Positions 7,525 to 15,820 of a stretch of 29,476 nucleotides of DNA are shown here, in pieces; the first letter of the stretch is position 1, and each line of letters begins with the position of its first letter. The notes beneath the pieces were generated by a model, which was not told the DNA's origin, ran no database searches, and was given only the letters and a program-made list of their open reading frames with translations. The position numbers and the translations under genes are program-made. The DNA lies in the NCBI GenBank assembly GCA_045588245.1, contig JAZNDW010000002.1:1-29476 (forward strand). Direction: 5' to 3'. The DNA is from DTU064 sp045588245. GTDB taxonomy: Bacteria > Bacillota > Clostridia > Oscillospirales > CAG-272.

Positions 7525-7609
7525 GCGTTTGTTTGCGAAAAATGGAGCGTGAACCAAAAAAAATAAGTTGCAAACAGTTCACACTTGTGTAACAAAAGCA
7601 GGATAGCTG

Positions 7610-7638
7610 TTGAAATGGCTCGATTTTTGTGATATACT
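7610..7638 (+). promoter_or_regulatory. Promoter of the E2-like gene
   Basis: TTGAAA (7610-7615), 17 bases, TATACT (7633-7638), about 54 bases before the ATG at 7692. Confidence 0.8.
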
Positions 7639-7691
7639 CTAATATAAGCTTTAAGCAATAAATAAAATTAAGCAAAAAAACGGAGTAAAAC

Positions 7692-8654
7692 ATGGAAAAT
7701 CAGGTAAAAACGCCCGAGGCAACCGAAAACGCCGCCCTCGAAGCTTTGCGCGCGTATAACCTTCCCGAAGTCACGGACGTTATCAAACGCCGCCGCTGGG
7801 GTGACAGACGCGACGGACGGCGCGTTCGTTCGCTTTCGCCTATGGCACAGCTCATCCCGTACATCATGCGCGAGCGTTCCGACGCGCAGAACCACATCCG
7901 CGAGTCCATAAACGTTGACCGCGTCCTCGATTATATCAACGAAAAGCGTCGTGCAGGGCTTCAGGGCTTCGGTTTCATGCACGTCATGATCGCAACTTAC
8001 ATTCGCGCTGCCGCCGAGTATCCCGGCATCAACCGCTTTATCAACGGACAGAAGATATTTACCCGTGAGGGTTGGATTGAAATCAGTCTCGTTATAAAAA
8101 AGGAAATGGTGCTCGAATCTCCCGACACCGTCGTAAAGATCACGCTTCCCCCGAGCGCAACGGCGCTCGACGTATACTATGCGATGCAGGAAAAGATCCT
8201 CGGCTACCGTGACGTAATGGACAGCTCGTTTGATAAAACGGCGAAGATCATCAATGCCATTCCGGGGCTGCTCAAGAGATTCACCATCGGTGTTCTTTAT
8301 TTCCTTGACTATTTTGGCCTTTTGCCGCGCTTTTTGACGCGCATCAGCCCGTTCCACAGCTCGTTATACGTAACGTCTATGGGAAGCTTAGGAATACCGC
8401 CGATCTATCATCACCTTTATAATTTCGGCAACGTGCCTGCGTTCTGCTCATTCGGAACGAAACAGCGCCGCTCCGAGCTCCGCCGCGACGGAAGCGTTGC
8501 CGAGCACTCCTACATCGACGTCACCTTCGTGCTTGACGAGCGCATCTGCGACGGATACTATTACGCCGCCGCTCTTAAGTACATGAAGCGTTTCTTCCGC
8601 GATCCGTGGCTGCTTGATACGCCGCCCGCGGAAGTCAAAGAGGACATTAAGTAA
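7692..8654 (+). CDS. Stand-alone 2-oxoacid dehydrogenase E2-like acyltransferase-fold protein
   Basis: A 320-residue protein whose C-terminal two thirds resemble the catalytic (chloramphenicol-acetyltransferase-like) domain of dihydrolipoyl acyltransferases. Supporting segments are the start of the domain near residues 70-115, SLYVTSMGSLGIP near 235, and a terminal motif LDERICDGYYYA (residues 281-292) in place of the usual DHRxxDG. The catalytic His of the HxxxDG motif is Glu283 here, so classical acyl transfer is doubtful. There is no lipoyl or subunit-binding domain, and no E1 or E3 gene nearby. The protein is basic near the N-terminus (RRRWGDRRDGRR). The role is unknown; transcription is monocistronic, with a CGGAG ribosome site. 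Confidence 0.72.
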   Translation: MENQVKTPEATENAALEALRAYNLPEVTDVIKRRRWGDRRDGRRVRSLSPMAQLIPYIMRERSDAQNHIRESINVDRVLDYINEKRRAGLQGFGFMHVMIATYIRAAAEYPGINRFINGQKIFTREGWIEISLVIKKEMVLESPDTVVKITLPPSATALDVYYAMQEKILGYRDVMDSSFDKTAKIINAIPGLLKRFTIGVLYFLDYFGLLPRFLTRISPFHSSLYVTSMGSLGIPPIYHHLYNFGNVPAFCSFGTKQRRSELRRDGSVAEHSYIDVTFVLDERICDGYYYAAALKYMKRFFRDPWLLDTPPAEVKEDIK

Positions 8655-8671
8655 TCAATAATCAAAAAACG

Positions 8672-8704
8672 AAAGCACTTGTTGGGAACAACAAGTGCTT
8701 TTGT
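8672..8704 (+). terminator. Terminator of the E2-like gene
   Basis: GCACTTGTTG (8675-8684), loop GGAA, CAACAAGTGC (8689-8698), then TTTT. The same GCACTTGT stem is used in the tRNA operon terminator at 19189-19216. Confidence 0.85.
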
Positions 8705-8721
8705 ATTTCGGCAGCGGATAT

Positions 8722-8937
8722 TCAATCTCCCGGGCGGTATTCCAAAATGTCGCCGGGCTGGCAGTCGAGGGCTTCGCAAAGCTTTGCAAGCGTTGAGATC
8801 TTGATCGCCTTCGCCTTTCCGTTTTTAAGTATGGATATATTTGAGATTGTAATGCCGACGCGCTGGGAAAGCTCGGTGACGCTCATTTTCCGCTTTGCAA
8901 GCATAACGTCAATGTTGAAAATGATATTTTCTTCCAT
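8722..8937 (-). CDS. Xre/Cro-type transcriptional regulator
   Basis: A 71-residue single-domain helix-turn-helix protein. The fold runs from IDVMLAKRKM through the turn VTELSQRVGI and the recognition helix TISNISILKNG to LAKLCEALDCQPGDILEY, typical of the short YozG-like Xre regulators. A strong AAGGAGG lies six bases before the ATG, and the gene starts ten bases after the DUF2975 gene. Small Xre proteins next to DUF2975 membrane proteins form a frequent pair in Gram-positive bacteria. It may control its own operon, for example through the palindrome at 10572-10596; that is inference. Confidence 0.88.
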   Translation of the reverse strand: MEENIIFNIDVMLAKRKMSVTELSQRVGITISNISILKNGKAKAIKISTLAKLCEALDCQPGDILEYRPGD

Positions 8938-8947
8938 GTGTGCCTCC

Positions 8948-9415
8948 TTATATCGTCAGGTTCTGTTCGTCCTGAAGACGGGCAGCTTTTGATACAAGAT
9001 GTGAGAGCGCCACTGCGGCGACGGAGACGGAAACGCCGATGAAAACGATGATCACGACGAGGGCGATCGGTAAGAGCTCAGGGGAGTCAATGCAGAAAAA
9101 GACAGAAGAACCGACGAAGACGTAGGCGGCGTCAACGGCGGCAAGCGTTGATATGCGACGCAGGAATCGCGCGTTTTCTTCCGAAAACGATCGATCGGCG
9201 CCGATGTTGCGTGCGATCATATATGCATAAACGAGCACCGCATAGCAGGGAACGGCGGAAACGAGGAAGAATACGAACCATGTCGAAGGGTATACGTTCT
9301 CGCTTTCAAAAAACATCGCGGCAAAGGGCAAAAGATATGAATAAAAGAATATGCCGCATACGCCGACACCGATTATGATGAGCTTTAGTCTATTCGAAAG
9401 GGATCGCTGACTCAT
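8948..9415 (-). CDS. DUF2975-like four-helix membrane protein
   Basis: A 155-residue integral membrane protein with four hydrophobic segments (about residues 10-32, 45-68, 88-108 and 116-138) and short polar ends. Topology, length and the Xre neighbour match DUF2975. Function is unknown for the family. The ATG at 9415 lies inside the end of the upstream flavoprotein gene (26-base overlap), with GAGG ten bases before it, so translation is probably coupled. Confidence 0.75.
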   Translation of the reverse strand: MSQRSLSNRLKLIIIGVGVCGIFFYSYLLPFAAMFFESENVYPSTWFVFFLVSAVPCYAVLVYAYMIARNIGADRSFSEENARFLRRISTLAAVDAAYVFVGSSVFFCIDSPELLPIALVVIIVFIGVSVSVAAVALSHLVSKAARLQDEQNLTI

Positions 9416-10502
9416 TGTGATATACCTCGTTTTTCTTTAGTTTTATTGCCGTAATGCCGCTTTTCATAACGGCACGGCGGAGAAATCTGTTATACATGAA
9501 AGGGCGCTTGACACAGCGGAGGGCGATCTTGCACCGCAGGTGCAGGATTCCTTTTTTGTAGCGGCACAGGATCCGACGCTCACTGTCACAGCGATTCATG
9601 GCGTCCGCCAACGCTTCTGCGGAGAGCAGAGCGTAGCTGATGCCCTCAAACGAGCTCGGACTGATAAGTCCCGCTGCCTCGCCGAGCAGAAACGCACCGT
9701 CACCGCCTGCGAAAACGCCGCCGAAGAGCTTCGGACGCGACACGAGGCAAGCCTCGATCTTGTCGGGGTGCAATAGGACGTGTGCGGGCACGATGCCGAG
9801 CTCTGCGAGCTTTTTCTTCTGCGAGAAAAAGCCGTCCCGACCGTTTTTTCGGTCGAAGGCGCCGCCGAAAACGAGATGCGAATCCTTGAAAAAGATCCAC
9901 GAACAGCCCTCGGATGTGGTGTTATCGAAAATGCAGGAATAGTATGGGTTTTCGTCCGTCGTCGGATACCATTCCTGGATCGCGGTGTACTGCGTTATAC
10001 CGCGTGAGCGGTAAAGCTTGCGCCGCACTATGGAAGAGGCGCCGTCAGCACCGACAAGATATCGGCAACGGATACGTGACGGGGTAGTGTCGGTCAGCTC
10101 AACCGAAAAGCCGTCTCCGTCGCGGATGACGTCCTTGCATCGGGAGCGCACGACCGTGATCCCGTCGGGGATAAGGGAGCGCATGAAGGTGTCGAATTTC
10201 TGTCTGTCCATATTGAGGTAGCTTCGGCGGTAGTAGGCGGTGAGCCCGTCATGCAGATCAATGGTACGGACGGAGAAAAGCTGAGGGGAGGAAAGTACGT
10301 CGCTCGGCAGGCTGATGTCGTATCTTGCAAGCACGTCCTGCGCATCGGGCGAGAGAAGCCCGCCGCAGACCTTGTCGTGCTTTTCCGAGCCGTCTATTAG
10401 GAGCACGGAGTACTTCTTCGTGTCGATCAGCCGCGCAAGATTGGTACCGCCCGGACCTGAACCGATGATGACGACGTCGTAGACGGTATGTGTGTCGGTC
10501 AT
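9390..10502 (-). CDS. Geranylgeranyl-reductase-like FAD-dependent oxidoreductase
   Basis: A 370-residue flavoprotein of the p-hydroxybenzoate-hydroxylase-fold / geranylgeranyl reductase family, which reduces isoprenoid or other lipid double bonds. It shows the dinucleotide motif IIGSGPGG near the N-terminus, KVCGGLLSP with the family Cys, GADGASSIVRR, SWIFF and a late GEAAGLISPSSFEGI FAD loop. The start at 10502 is chosen because AGGAGG lies seven bases upstream; a longer in-frame extension to 10667 has no ribosome site and runs through the promoter. It is first in an operon with DUF2975 and Xre genes. Substrate unknown. Confidence 0.85.
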   Translation of the reverse strand: MTDTHTVYDVVIIGSGPGGTNLARLIDTKKYSVLLIDGSEKHDKVCGGLLSPDAQDVLARYDISLPSDVLSSPQLFSVRTIDLHDGLTAYYRRSYLNMDRQKFDTFMRSLIPDGITVVRSRCKDVIRDGDGFSVELTDTTPSRIRCRYLVGADGASSIVRRKLYRSRGITQYTAIQEWYPTTDENPYYSCIFDNTTSEGCSWIFFKDSHLVFGGAFDRKNGRDGFFSQKKKLAELGIVPAHVLLHPDKIEACLVSRPKLFGGVFAGGDGAFLLGEAAGLISPSSFEGISYALLSAEALADAMNRCDSERRILCRYKKGILHLRCKIALRCVKRPFMYNRFLRRAVMKSGITAIKLKKNEVYHNESAIPFE

Positions 10503-10539
10503 TGTAGCCTCCTTTTGCGGCATAACGTATTGTGTTTTA

Positions 10540-10568
10540 ATTATATAATCGATGTTACCGAAAGTCAA
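10540..10568 (-). promoter_or_regulatory. Promoter of the flavoprotein-DUF2975-Xre operon
   Basis: On the minus strand TTGACT (10568-10563), 17 bases and TATAAT (10545-10540), then 37 bases to the ATG at 10502. Confidence 0.85.
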
Positions 10569-10571
10569 CAC

Positions 10572-10596
10572 AAATTTATCGCAACACGATAAATTT
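10572..10596. promoter_or_regulatory. Perfect 10-bp inverted repeat next to the -35 box
   Basis: AAATTTATCG (10572-10581), CAACA, CGATAAATTT (10587-10596). It begins four bases upstream of the -35 hexamer in the direction of transcription. Position and symmetry fit an operator, possibly for the Xre protein of the same operon. Confidence 0.55.
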
Positions 10597-10621
10597 ATGC
10601 CGATGACGTCAAGCGAAGACG

Positions 10622-10656
10622 AAAAATATCCCCGAACGGCATCGTGCCGTTCGGGG
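10622..10656 (-). terminator. Terminator of the aldo/keto reductase gene
   Basis: A perfect 12-bp stem CCCCGAACGGCA (10630-10641), loop TCG, TGCCGTTCGGGG (10645-10656). On the minus strand it is followed by ATATTTTTC, so it ends the gene that stops at 10693. Confidence 0.75.
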
Positions 10657-10692
10657 ATGTGAGGCATATTTTCAAAAAATGAAGCGCAGATA

Positions 10693-11868
10693 TTAAAACT
10701 TCAGCCAGACGGCGACCTTGCGCGCGGCTTTATATATCGGACCTTCAAGCTCGCGCTTCGCATTTTGCAGCTCGCGTCGGATCTCGATATTCTGCGGACA
10801 ATGCTTTTCGCACTTGCCGCAGCTGATGCAGTTTGATGCCGCCGTCGAGGTCTTGCGCAGGGCGGTGCAGATCGTGTAATCGACGAGCGACCAGAATTTG
10901 CCCTCGGCGTAGCGGCGGTTATATGCCGCAAACGTGCCGGGAATGTCAACGTTTTTCGGACACGGCATACAGTATCCGCACCCGGTGCAGCCTACCTTCA
11001 TCTTCGCGTTGATAGCGTTGACGACGCGGCGAAGCATCGCCTCTTCGTCGGGACCGAGCTCGCCGACCGTCACCGTTGACGCGGTGTTTACGTTGTCGAG
11101 CACCATTTCCTCGGAGTTCATGCCCGAGAGAACGCAGGTCACCGTAGGCTGATTCCAGAGCCAACGGAACGCCCACTGTGCAGGCGTGTGACTGATCTTA
11201 TATTCGGCGAAGATGCGTTTTGCCTCCTCAGGCAGACGGCTGACGAGCTTACCGCCGCGAAGCGGCTCCATGATGATGACGGGCAGCCCCTTTTCGTATG
11301 CGTAATCGACGCCGACTCTGCCTGCCTGCGTGTGTTCGTCCATGTAGTTATACTGCACCTGACAAAAATCCCAGTCGTAGGCGTCAACGAGACGACGGAA
11401 CATATCGGTGTTGCCGTGATAGGAAAATCCCACCTGACGGATAGCACCGCTTTCTTTTTTCTCTTGCAGCCAGTCTTCGATTCCGATAGCTTTCAGCCGA
11501 TCCCACGTGTCAACGTCGGTGAGCATGTGCATGAGGTAGTAATCTACGTAATCGGTGCGCAGTCGCTTCAGCTCCTCGAAAAAGAGCTTGTCAAGGCCTT
11601 CTTTGTTTTTAATCAGATAGTGCGGAAGCTTCGTTGCGATGAAGACGTTTTCGCGTATGTGATTTTTCTCCAGAATCTCGCCGAGCGCGGACTCGCTTCC
11701 GGGATAGATGTAGGCGGTGTCAAAGTAATTGACGCCGCCGTTATATGCGGCAAGGATCTGACGTTCTGTTGTCGCCATGTCGATCATGCCCATTTTCATG
11801 CGGAAACGCATACATCCGAAGCCGAGTATTGAGATCTCGTTGCCGTATTTATCCGTTCTGTAGTTCAT
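10693..11868 (-). CDS. Aldo/keto reductase with C-terminal ferredoxin domain
   Basis: A 391-residue cytosolic oxidoreductase. Residues 1-280 form an aldo/keto reductase barrel with the catalytic tetrad visible as D50, Y53 (DTAYIYPGSE), K80 (ATKLP) and H114 (YLMHM). Residues 290-360 carry two [4Fe-4S] motifs, CTGCGYCMPCP (C294, C297, C300, C303) and CISCGKCEKHCP (C347, C350, C353, C357). The fusion is common in anaerobes and suggests electron exchange with ferredoxin rather than, or besides, NAD(P)H. The substrate is unknown. GAGAGG precedes the ATG. The gene is transcribed alone and divergently from the HAD gene. Confidence 0.93.
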   Translation of the reverse strand: MNYRTDKYGNEISILGFGCMRFRMKMGMIDMATTERQILAAYNGGVNYFDTAYIYPGSESALGEILEKNHIRENVFIATKLPHYLIKNKEGLDKLFFEELKRLRTDYVDYYLMHMLTDVDTWDRLKAIGIEDWLQEKKESGAIRQVGFSYHGNTDMFRRLVDAYDWDFCQVQYNYMDEHTQAGRVGVDYAYEKGLPVIIMEPLRGGKLVSRLPEEAKRIFAEYKISHTPAQWAFRWLWNQPTVTCVLSGMNSEEMVLDNVNTASTVTVGELGPDEEAMLRRVVNAINAKMKVGCTGCGYCMPCPKNVDIPGTFAAYNRRYAEGKFWSLVDYTICTALRKTSTAASNCISCGKCEKHCPQNIEIRRELQNAKRELEGPIYKAARKVAVWLKF

Positions 11869-11917
11869 GTTTTACCTCTCTTTACGGGAAAATCTCCGCG
11901 TTGCCGCACACGAGAAC

Positions 11918-11946
11918 ATTTTACACGACTTTTTTGATAATTGCAA
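11918..11946 (-). promoter_or_regulatory. Promoter of the aldo/keto reductase gene
   Basis: On the minus strand TTGCAA (11946-11941), 17 bases, TAAAAT (11923-11918). It is divergent to the promoter at 11978-12006. Confidence 0.7.
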
Positions 11947-11977
11947 GCGTATGTTACGTCGGCTGTAACGGTGAGTA

Positions 11978-12006
11978 TTGAAAAAGCGATCGACGTTTGA
12001 TATAAT
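11978..12006 (+). promoter_or_regulatory. Promoter of the HAD phosphatase operon
   Basis: TTGAAA (11978-11983), 17 bases, TATAAT (12001-12006), 32 bases before the ATG at 12039. The two divergent -35 boxes are about 31 bases apart, so shared control is possible. Confidence 0.8.
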
Positions 12007-12038
12007 TGAAAAAGAGAAAATCACAAAAAGGAAACCCT

Positions 12039-12689
12039 ATGACACAAAAAGCAGTTATATTTGATCTTGACGGGACGCTTATGCACACGCTTCCCGATAT
12101 ACACACCGCGATCGTGCGGATGCAGACCGCGCTTGGCTACCCGAAAAGTGAATACGTGGACACCGTTGGCGGAATAAACCACGGTGCTCGCGAGCTTGTG
12201 AAGCACGCGCTGCCCGATGATGTCACCGAAGAGGAGCTTCTCGTCGCGCTCGATAAATATTCCGATGAATATGCCGATTGCTACGCTGACACGACGATGG
12301 CGTTTGACGGCATAGACGCGCTGACAGACAAGCTCCGCCGCGATGGTGTTCGCATGGCGGTGCTGTCGAATAAGCCCGATCCGTTCACGAAACGGCTTGC
12401 CGCAATAGGCTTCGGCAGCAGATTCTCACCCGTCATCGGCCAGGGAATATACGCTCCCAAACCGTCAGCGGAGGCGCCGCTCGCGATTGCGTCAGGGTGG
12501 GGGCTCGCTCCCGGTGAAATTATTTTCGTCGGAGACTCAGACGTAGATATGATGACGGCGAAGGCGGCGGGAATGTATGCTGTCGGTGTGAGCTGGGGCT
12601 ATCGCAAACCGGAGCTTTTGCGTGCCGCTGGAGCTGACGCGATCGTTGACACGCCCGAGGAGCTTTATGACCTTATCACAAACAAATAA
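12039..12689 (+). CDS. HAD-superfamily hydrolase, phosphoglycolate-phosphatase-like
   Basis: A 216-residue cytosolic phosphatase of the Gph/PGMB type. All four HAD motifs are present: FDLDGT (D9 nucleophile, D11), LSNK (S110), KPSAEAP (K141) and VGDSDVDM (D166, D170). Between motif I and II lies a helical cap, typical of phosphoglycolate phosphatases and beta-phosphoglucomutases. AAAGGA lies before the ATG at 12039; a start 33 bases earlier overlaps the -10 box and is unlikely. Substrate not predictable. It shares a transcript with the gene at 12715. Confidence 0.9.
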   Translation: MTQKAVIFDLDGTLMHTLPDIHTAIVRMQTALGYPKSEYVDTVGGINHGARELVKHALPDDVTEEELLVALDKYSDEYADCYADTTMAFDGIDALTDKLRRDGVRMAVLSNKPDPFTKRLAAIGFGSRFSPVIGQGIYAPKPSAEAPLAIASGWGLAPGEIIFVGDSDVDMMTAKAAGMYAVGVSWGYRKPELLRAAGADAIVDTPEELYDLITNK

Positions 12690-12714
12690 ATAAAACGAGA
12701 AAGGATAAAATCAC

Positions 12715-13092
12715 ATGAAAACTTACGGCAAAAAGGTGTGGCTGATCCCCGACGCATTTTTGGGCTCGGAATCGGCAAATGAGCTTATAACGCACGAGGC
12801 TGTCTGCGTTATCAACACGTCCCCCGTCGACGCGGAAATAAGGCTGACGGCGATATTTGAAGATAGAGATCCAATGACGGACTTCGTTTCTTATTGCGGT
12901 GCGGGACGCACGCATCACATTCGACTTGACAAAATCCGCGACAAAAGCGGCAATCCGATCCCATACGACACGCCGTACGCACTGCTCGTCGAATCGAGCA
13001 CCCCGATCGTCGTGCAGTATAGCCGACTCGACGCAAGCCACGCAGAGCTTGCGCTGATGACGACGATGGCGTGGGCTCCCGACGAGGAGTGA
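12715..13092 (+). CDS. Homologue of the Anabaena sensory rhodopsin transducer (ASRT family)
   Basis: A 125-residue soluble beta-sandwich protein matching the ASRT family (PF07100). The pattern HEAVCVINTSPVDAEI, then a DRDP segment, RTHHIRLDKI, a PIPYDTPYA segment and PIVVQYSRLDASHAELAL tracks the cyanobacterial transducer block by block, including the HE, RTxHxR and QxxRLD signatures. The family as a whole is regarded as small-molecule (probably sugar-like) binding domains, and most bacterial members have no rhodopsin partner. None is present here. It follows the HAD phosphatase by 25 bases, with GAAAGGA before the ATG, so a metabolite-binding role beside a sugar-phosphatase is a reasonable guess. 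Confidence 0.87.
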   Translation: MKTYGKKVWLIPDAFLGSESANELITHEAVCVINTSPVDAEIRLTAIFEDRDPMTDFVSYCGAGRTHHIRLDKIRDKSGNPIPYDTPYALLVESSTPIVVQYSRLDASHAELALMTTMAWAPDEE

Positions 13093-13125
13093 GATCACTT
13101 ATAGTGACATCCGCAAAATTAAAAT

Positions 13126-13152
13126 AAAAGCCCCACGTACGGTGGGATTTTT
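13126..13152 (+). terminator. Terminator after the ASRT-family gene
   Basis: CCCAC (13132-13136), a five-base loop, GTGGG (13142-13146), then ATTTTT, with a matching A-run in front. The stem is short. Confidence 0.6.
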
Positions 13153-13193
13153 CGCCGCGTTCAAAAAATATTTTGATCTCGGCGAATTTTTTT
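13151..13193 (+). terminator. Second terminator before the sigma factor operon
   Basis: TTCGCCG (13151-13157) pairs with CGGCGAA (13180-13186), with an inner TTCAAAA/TTTTGA helix, followed by seven T. It insulates the sigma factor operon. Confidence 0.75.
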
Positions 13194-13287
13194 CAAAAAG
13201 AGCGAAAGATTTTAAGAGAAATGTCGACATATAGGGTGTAGCGGCGCAAGATGTGCGCCCGTATCCTCTGAAAAAGGAGAGTTCTTC

Positions 13288-13839
13288 GTGACAGACAATG
13301 CAATAATAAAGTTGTTTTTCTTGCGCGACGCAGACGCGGTCGCAGAGCTTGAAGAAAAATACGGACGGCAGATGAAAAATTATGTCAAGCGATGCCTGCC
13401 CGACGGCCGCGACGCGGACGAGGTCTATAACGACACCCTTGCCGACATCTGGAATTCGATCCCGCCTGAGCATCCGAACCGCCTCGGCGCATTTGCGATG
13501 ACGGTGCTGAAGCGGCGCGCCATTGATAAGATCAAATACGTATCCCGCGAAAAGCGCGCACGAGGCTCGGAGGTGCTTTTCGCAGACTTTGACCACAGTG
13601 GTACGCAAAAAAGCGCCGAGGACGAAGTCATCGACGACCAAAGCGGCGCGATTGAGGAGTTTTTGTCAAAGCAGACGAAAGAAAACCGCATCATTTTTAT
13701 CAAGCGATATTATTTCGGCAGAAGCGTGTCACAAGTGGCACGCGAAATGGGAATGACCGAAACAGCCGTATCGACGCGGCTCACGAGGACGCGTGAGCGA
13801 TTACGCAAGTATTTGGAAGAAATGGGGGTAATGCTTTGA
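13288..13839 (+). CDS. ECF-type RNA polymerase sigma factor
   Basis: A 183-residue sigma-70-family factor with region 2 (ELEEKYGRQMKNYVKRCL through DADEVYNDTLADIWNSIP) and region 4 (FIKRYYFGRSVSQVAREMG, recognition helix TETAVSTRLTRTRERLRKYL) joined by a charged linker. There is no region 1 or 3, so it is of the ECF class. The GTG start at 13288 is supported by AAAGGAGA seven bases upstream. Its stop TGA shares a base with the ATG of the next gene, a membrane protein placed as an anti-sigma factor would be. A palindrome ATGTCGACAT at 13221-13230 lies in the leader and could belong to an autoregulated promoter. Confidence 0.92.
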   Translation: MTDNAIIKLFFLRDADAVAELEEKYGRQMKNYVKRCLPDGRDADEVYNDTLADIWNSIPPEHPNRLGAFAMTVLKRRAIDKIKYVSREKRARGSEVLFADFDHSGTQKSAEDEVIDDQSGAIEEFLSKQTKENRIIFIKRYYFGRSVSQVAREMGMTETAVSTRLTRTRERLRKYLEEMGVML

Positions 13840-15788
13840 TGAAATACAGAGATTATGTTAGAAAAGAAGTCGCCGCCCTCAGCGATATCTATATCGCCGA
13901 GGCGATGGAGTATAACCGCGACGGAACGGCAACGCTGCCGCCGTATTTCATCGGTACGACGGCGGATACGGTCAAAAACGTGCTCTCTGCGGCGGCGTGC
14001 GTCGTGCTTTCGGTCATCATTGTGATCGCGTTCGTCCTGATGCGCAACAGCATATCGACACCACCCGCAGACACGACAGCCGACACGGGCTCGGCTGCGG
14101 ATACCGAAACGGACGCGGAGACGGATGCAGAAACAAATGCGGAAACGGAAGCGGACACGGATGCAGAAACGGATAAGTCCGTGAATTACGTATCTTCAAA
14201 CAGTGAATACGAATATACCGTAAAATTCGGGGAAGTTACGTTAAACAGATACGTTGGAAACGACGAAGACGTAATTATCCCCCACAGTATCGACGGATAC
14301 CCCGTCAGATCTCTCGGGACGTATGTTTTGGAAGAAAACGCTTGGGGAACGATATCGACGGGAATGTTTACGGGAGTTGCGGTAAAGCACATCACCATAC
14401 CGGGAAGTGTGACCGTTATTAACGATGGATTCGTTGACGCCAATCACATTGAGACGATCGTGATCCGAGAGGGCGTTCAAACGATTGAAAACGCGGCATT
14501 TTGTTTTTGCTCGTCGCTGCGCGAGATAACTATCCCGAAAAGCGTTCAATATATCGGCGAGGAAGCGTTCATAAATAGGAACAATCTCAGAACCGTTTAT
14601 TATCTCGGAACCATGGACGAGTGGACGGCACTTATGGATGCATCCGCTTACAATTCGGGGCTTGAGAATGTGACGGTCGTGTGCATGCCTAACACACCCT
14701 TGACACTCGTTTCCGAGGACGGCTTATTTGAATACCGCGTTGATACGGACGGCAACGTAACAGTGATGAAATATCTGGGGCGGGATGCCGACGTCGCCGT
14801 TCCCGAAGAAATCGAAGGGATGCCTGTCGTGAAGATCGGTAACAGCGAGGAACGCAACGGGAAAAAGCAAAGCGTTTTCGGTTCAAGACCGATAACGTCG
14901 GTAACGATACCGTCGAGCGTCACGGAGATTGGCGAAAGAGCGTTTTACGATTGCGATTCGCTTGCTTTTGTTGAGCTTGGCGGCGGTGTGACCTACATTG
15001 GTGAGGAAGCGTTTGCGGACTGTGACGGCTTAACCGAGCTTACGATCCCGTCAAACGTGAAAACGCTCGGCAGTAAAGCGTTTGGCGGATGTACCGCGTT
15101 AAAGACAGTTACGTTTGAAAACGGAATCACCGCGATCGGCGAATATGCGTTTGACGGATGCACGTCACTTTCGACGGTTTCGCTTCCGATAAGCGTGACC
15201 GCGATCGGTGACGGCGCGTTCCGCGGCGCGGCATCTCTTGAAACGATAGTGGTTCCCGCGGGCTGTGTCAATATCGGCAAGGATGCCTTTGCCGGTACGG
15301 CATGGCTTGACGGTGCCGAGGACGGACTTGTGATGATAAACGACGGCGTTTATGCGTATAAGGGAGCCATTCCCGAGGACGGCACCGTTAAGATAGGCGA
15401 GGGCGTCAAGTACATATATGACGCGGCATTTTCGGGTGTTGGCGAGCTTGTTGGCGTCAGATTGCCGTCAAGTCTTTTGTCAATCGGCGGCAGAGCGTTT
15501 GAAAACTGCCGTAAGCTTGAAACGCTCCGCGTTCCCGACGGTGTAAACACGCTCGGTGAAGAGATCGTTTACGGATGCCTGTCGCTGCAAAGCCTGTACC
15601 TGCCCGAAACGGTGACGACGCTCGGAGACAACGTATTCGCGCACACGCCCAAACTCGCCGAGATCCGCTTCGGCGGCACCGAATCGCAGTGGGAGCTGTT
15701 TTTGAAGCTGAATGACAGCGTTTATGAAAACTATATTGAACTTGATAAATACACGTACAAGTGGACGGTGTATTTTGAATCGAAGTGA
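13839..15788 (+). CDS. Membrane-anchored BspA-type leucine-rich-repeat protein, putative anti-sigma factor
   Basis: A 649-residue protein with a cytosolic N-terminus of about 45 residues, one transmembrane helix (about 48-68, ACVVLSVIIVIAFVLM), a low-complexity Thr/Asp/Glu/Ala linker (about 76-112) and an outer part of LRR_5 (BspA/TpLRR) repeats with the pattern ITIPxSVxxIGxxAFxxC. The outer part contains two modules, each a header (DVxxPxxIxGxPV), LRR repeats and a cap with GTxxxW. Type II topology and one-base overlap with the sigma gene (TGATG) fit a regulator that holds the sigma factor at the membrane. No zinc-type anti-sigma motif is visible in the cytosolic tail, so this role is inferred from position and topology. 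Confidence 0.82.
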   Translation: MKYRDYVRKEVAALSDIYIAEAMEYNRDGTATLPPYFIGTTADTVKNVLSAAACVVLSVIIVIAFVLMRNSISTPPADTTADTGSAADTETDAETDAETNAETEADTDAETDKSVNYVSSNSEYEYTVKFGEVTLNRYVGNDEDVIIPHSIDGYPVRSLGTYVLEENAWGTISTGMFTGVAVKHITIPGSVTVINDGFVDANHIETIVIREGVQTIENAAFCFCSSLREITIPKSVQYIGEEAFINRNNLRTVYYLGTMDEWTALMDASAYNSGLENVTVVCMPNTPLTLVSEDGLFEYRVDTDGNVTVMKYLGRDADVAVPEEIEGMPVVKIGNSEERNGKKQSVFGSRPITSVTIPSSVTEIGERAFYDCDSLAFVELGGGVTYIGEEAFADCDGLTELTIPSNVKTLGSKAFGGCTALKTVTFENGITAIGEYAFDGCTSLSTVSLPISVTAIGDGAFRGAASLETIVVPAGCVNIGKDAFAGTAWLDGAEDGLVMINDGVYAYKGAIPEDGTVKIGEGVKYIYDAAFSGVGELVGVRLPSSLLSIGGRAFENCRKLETLRVPDGVNTLGEEIVYGCLSLQSLYLPETVTTLGDNVFAHTPKLAEIRFGGTESQWELFLKLNDSVYENYIELDKYTYKWTVYFESK

Positions 15789-15820
15789 TGATATGCGAAA
15801 AACCGAAAGGAGGAGTAACA

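Noticed and set aside
9390..10667. Longer 425-codon version of the flavoprotein gene
   Set aside because: The extra 55 codons cover the promoter and the operator-like palindrome. AGGAGG marks the start at 10502, right before the FAD motif.
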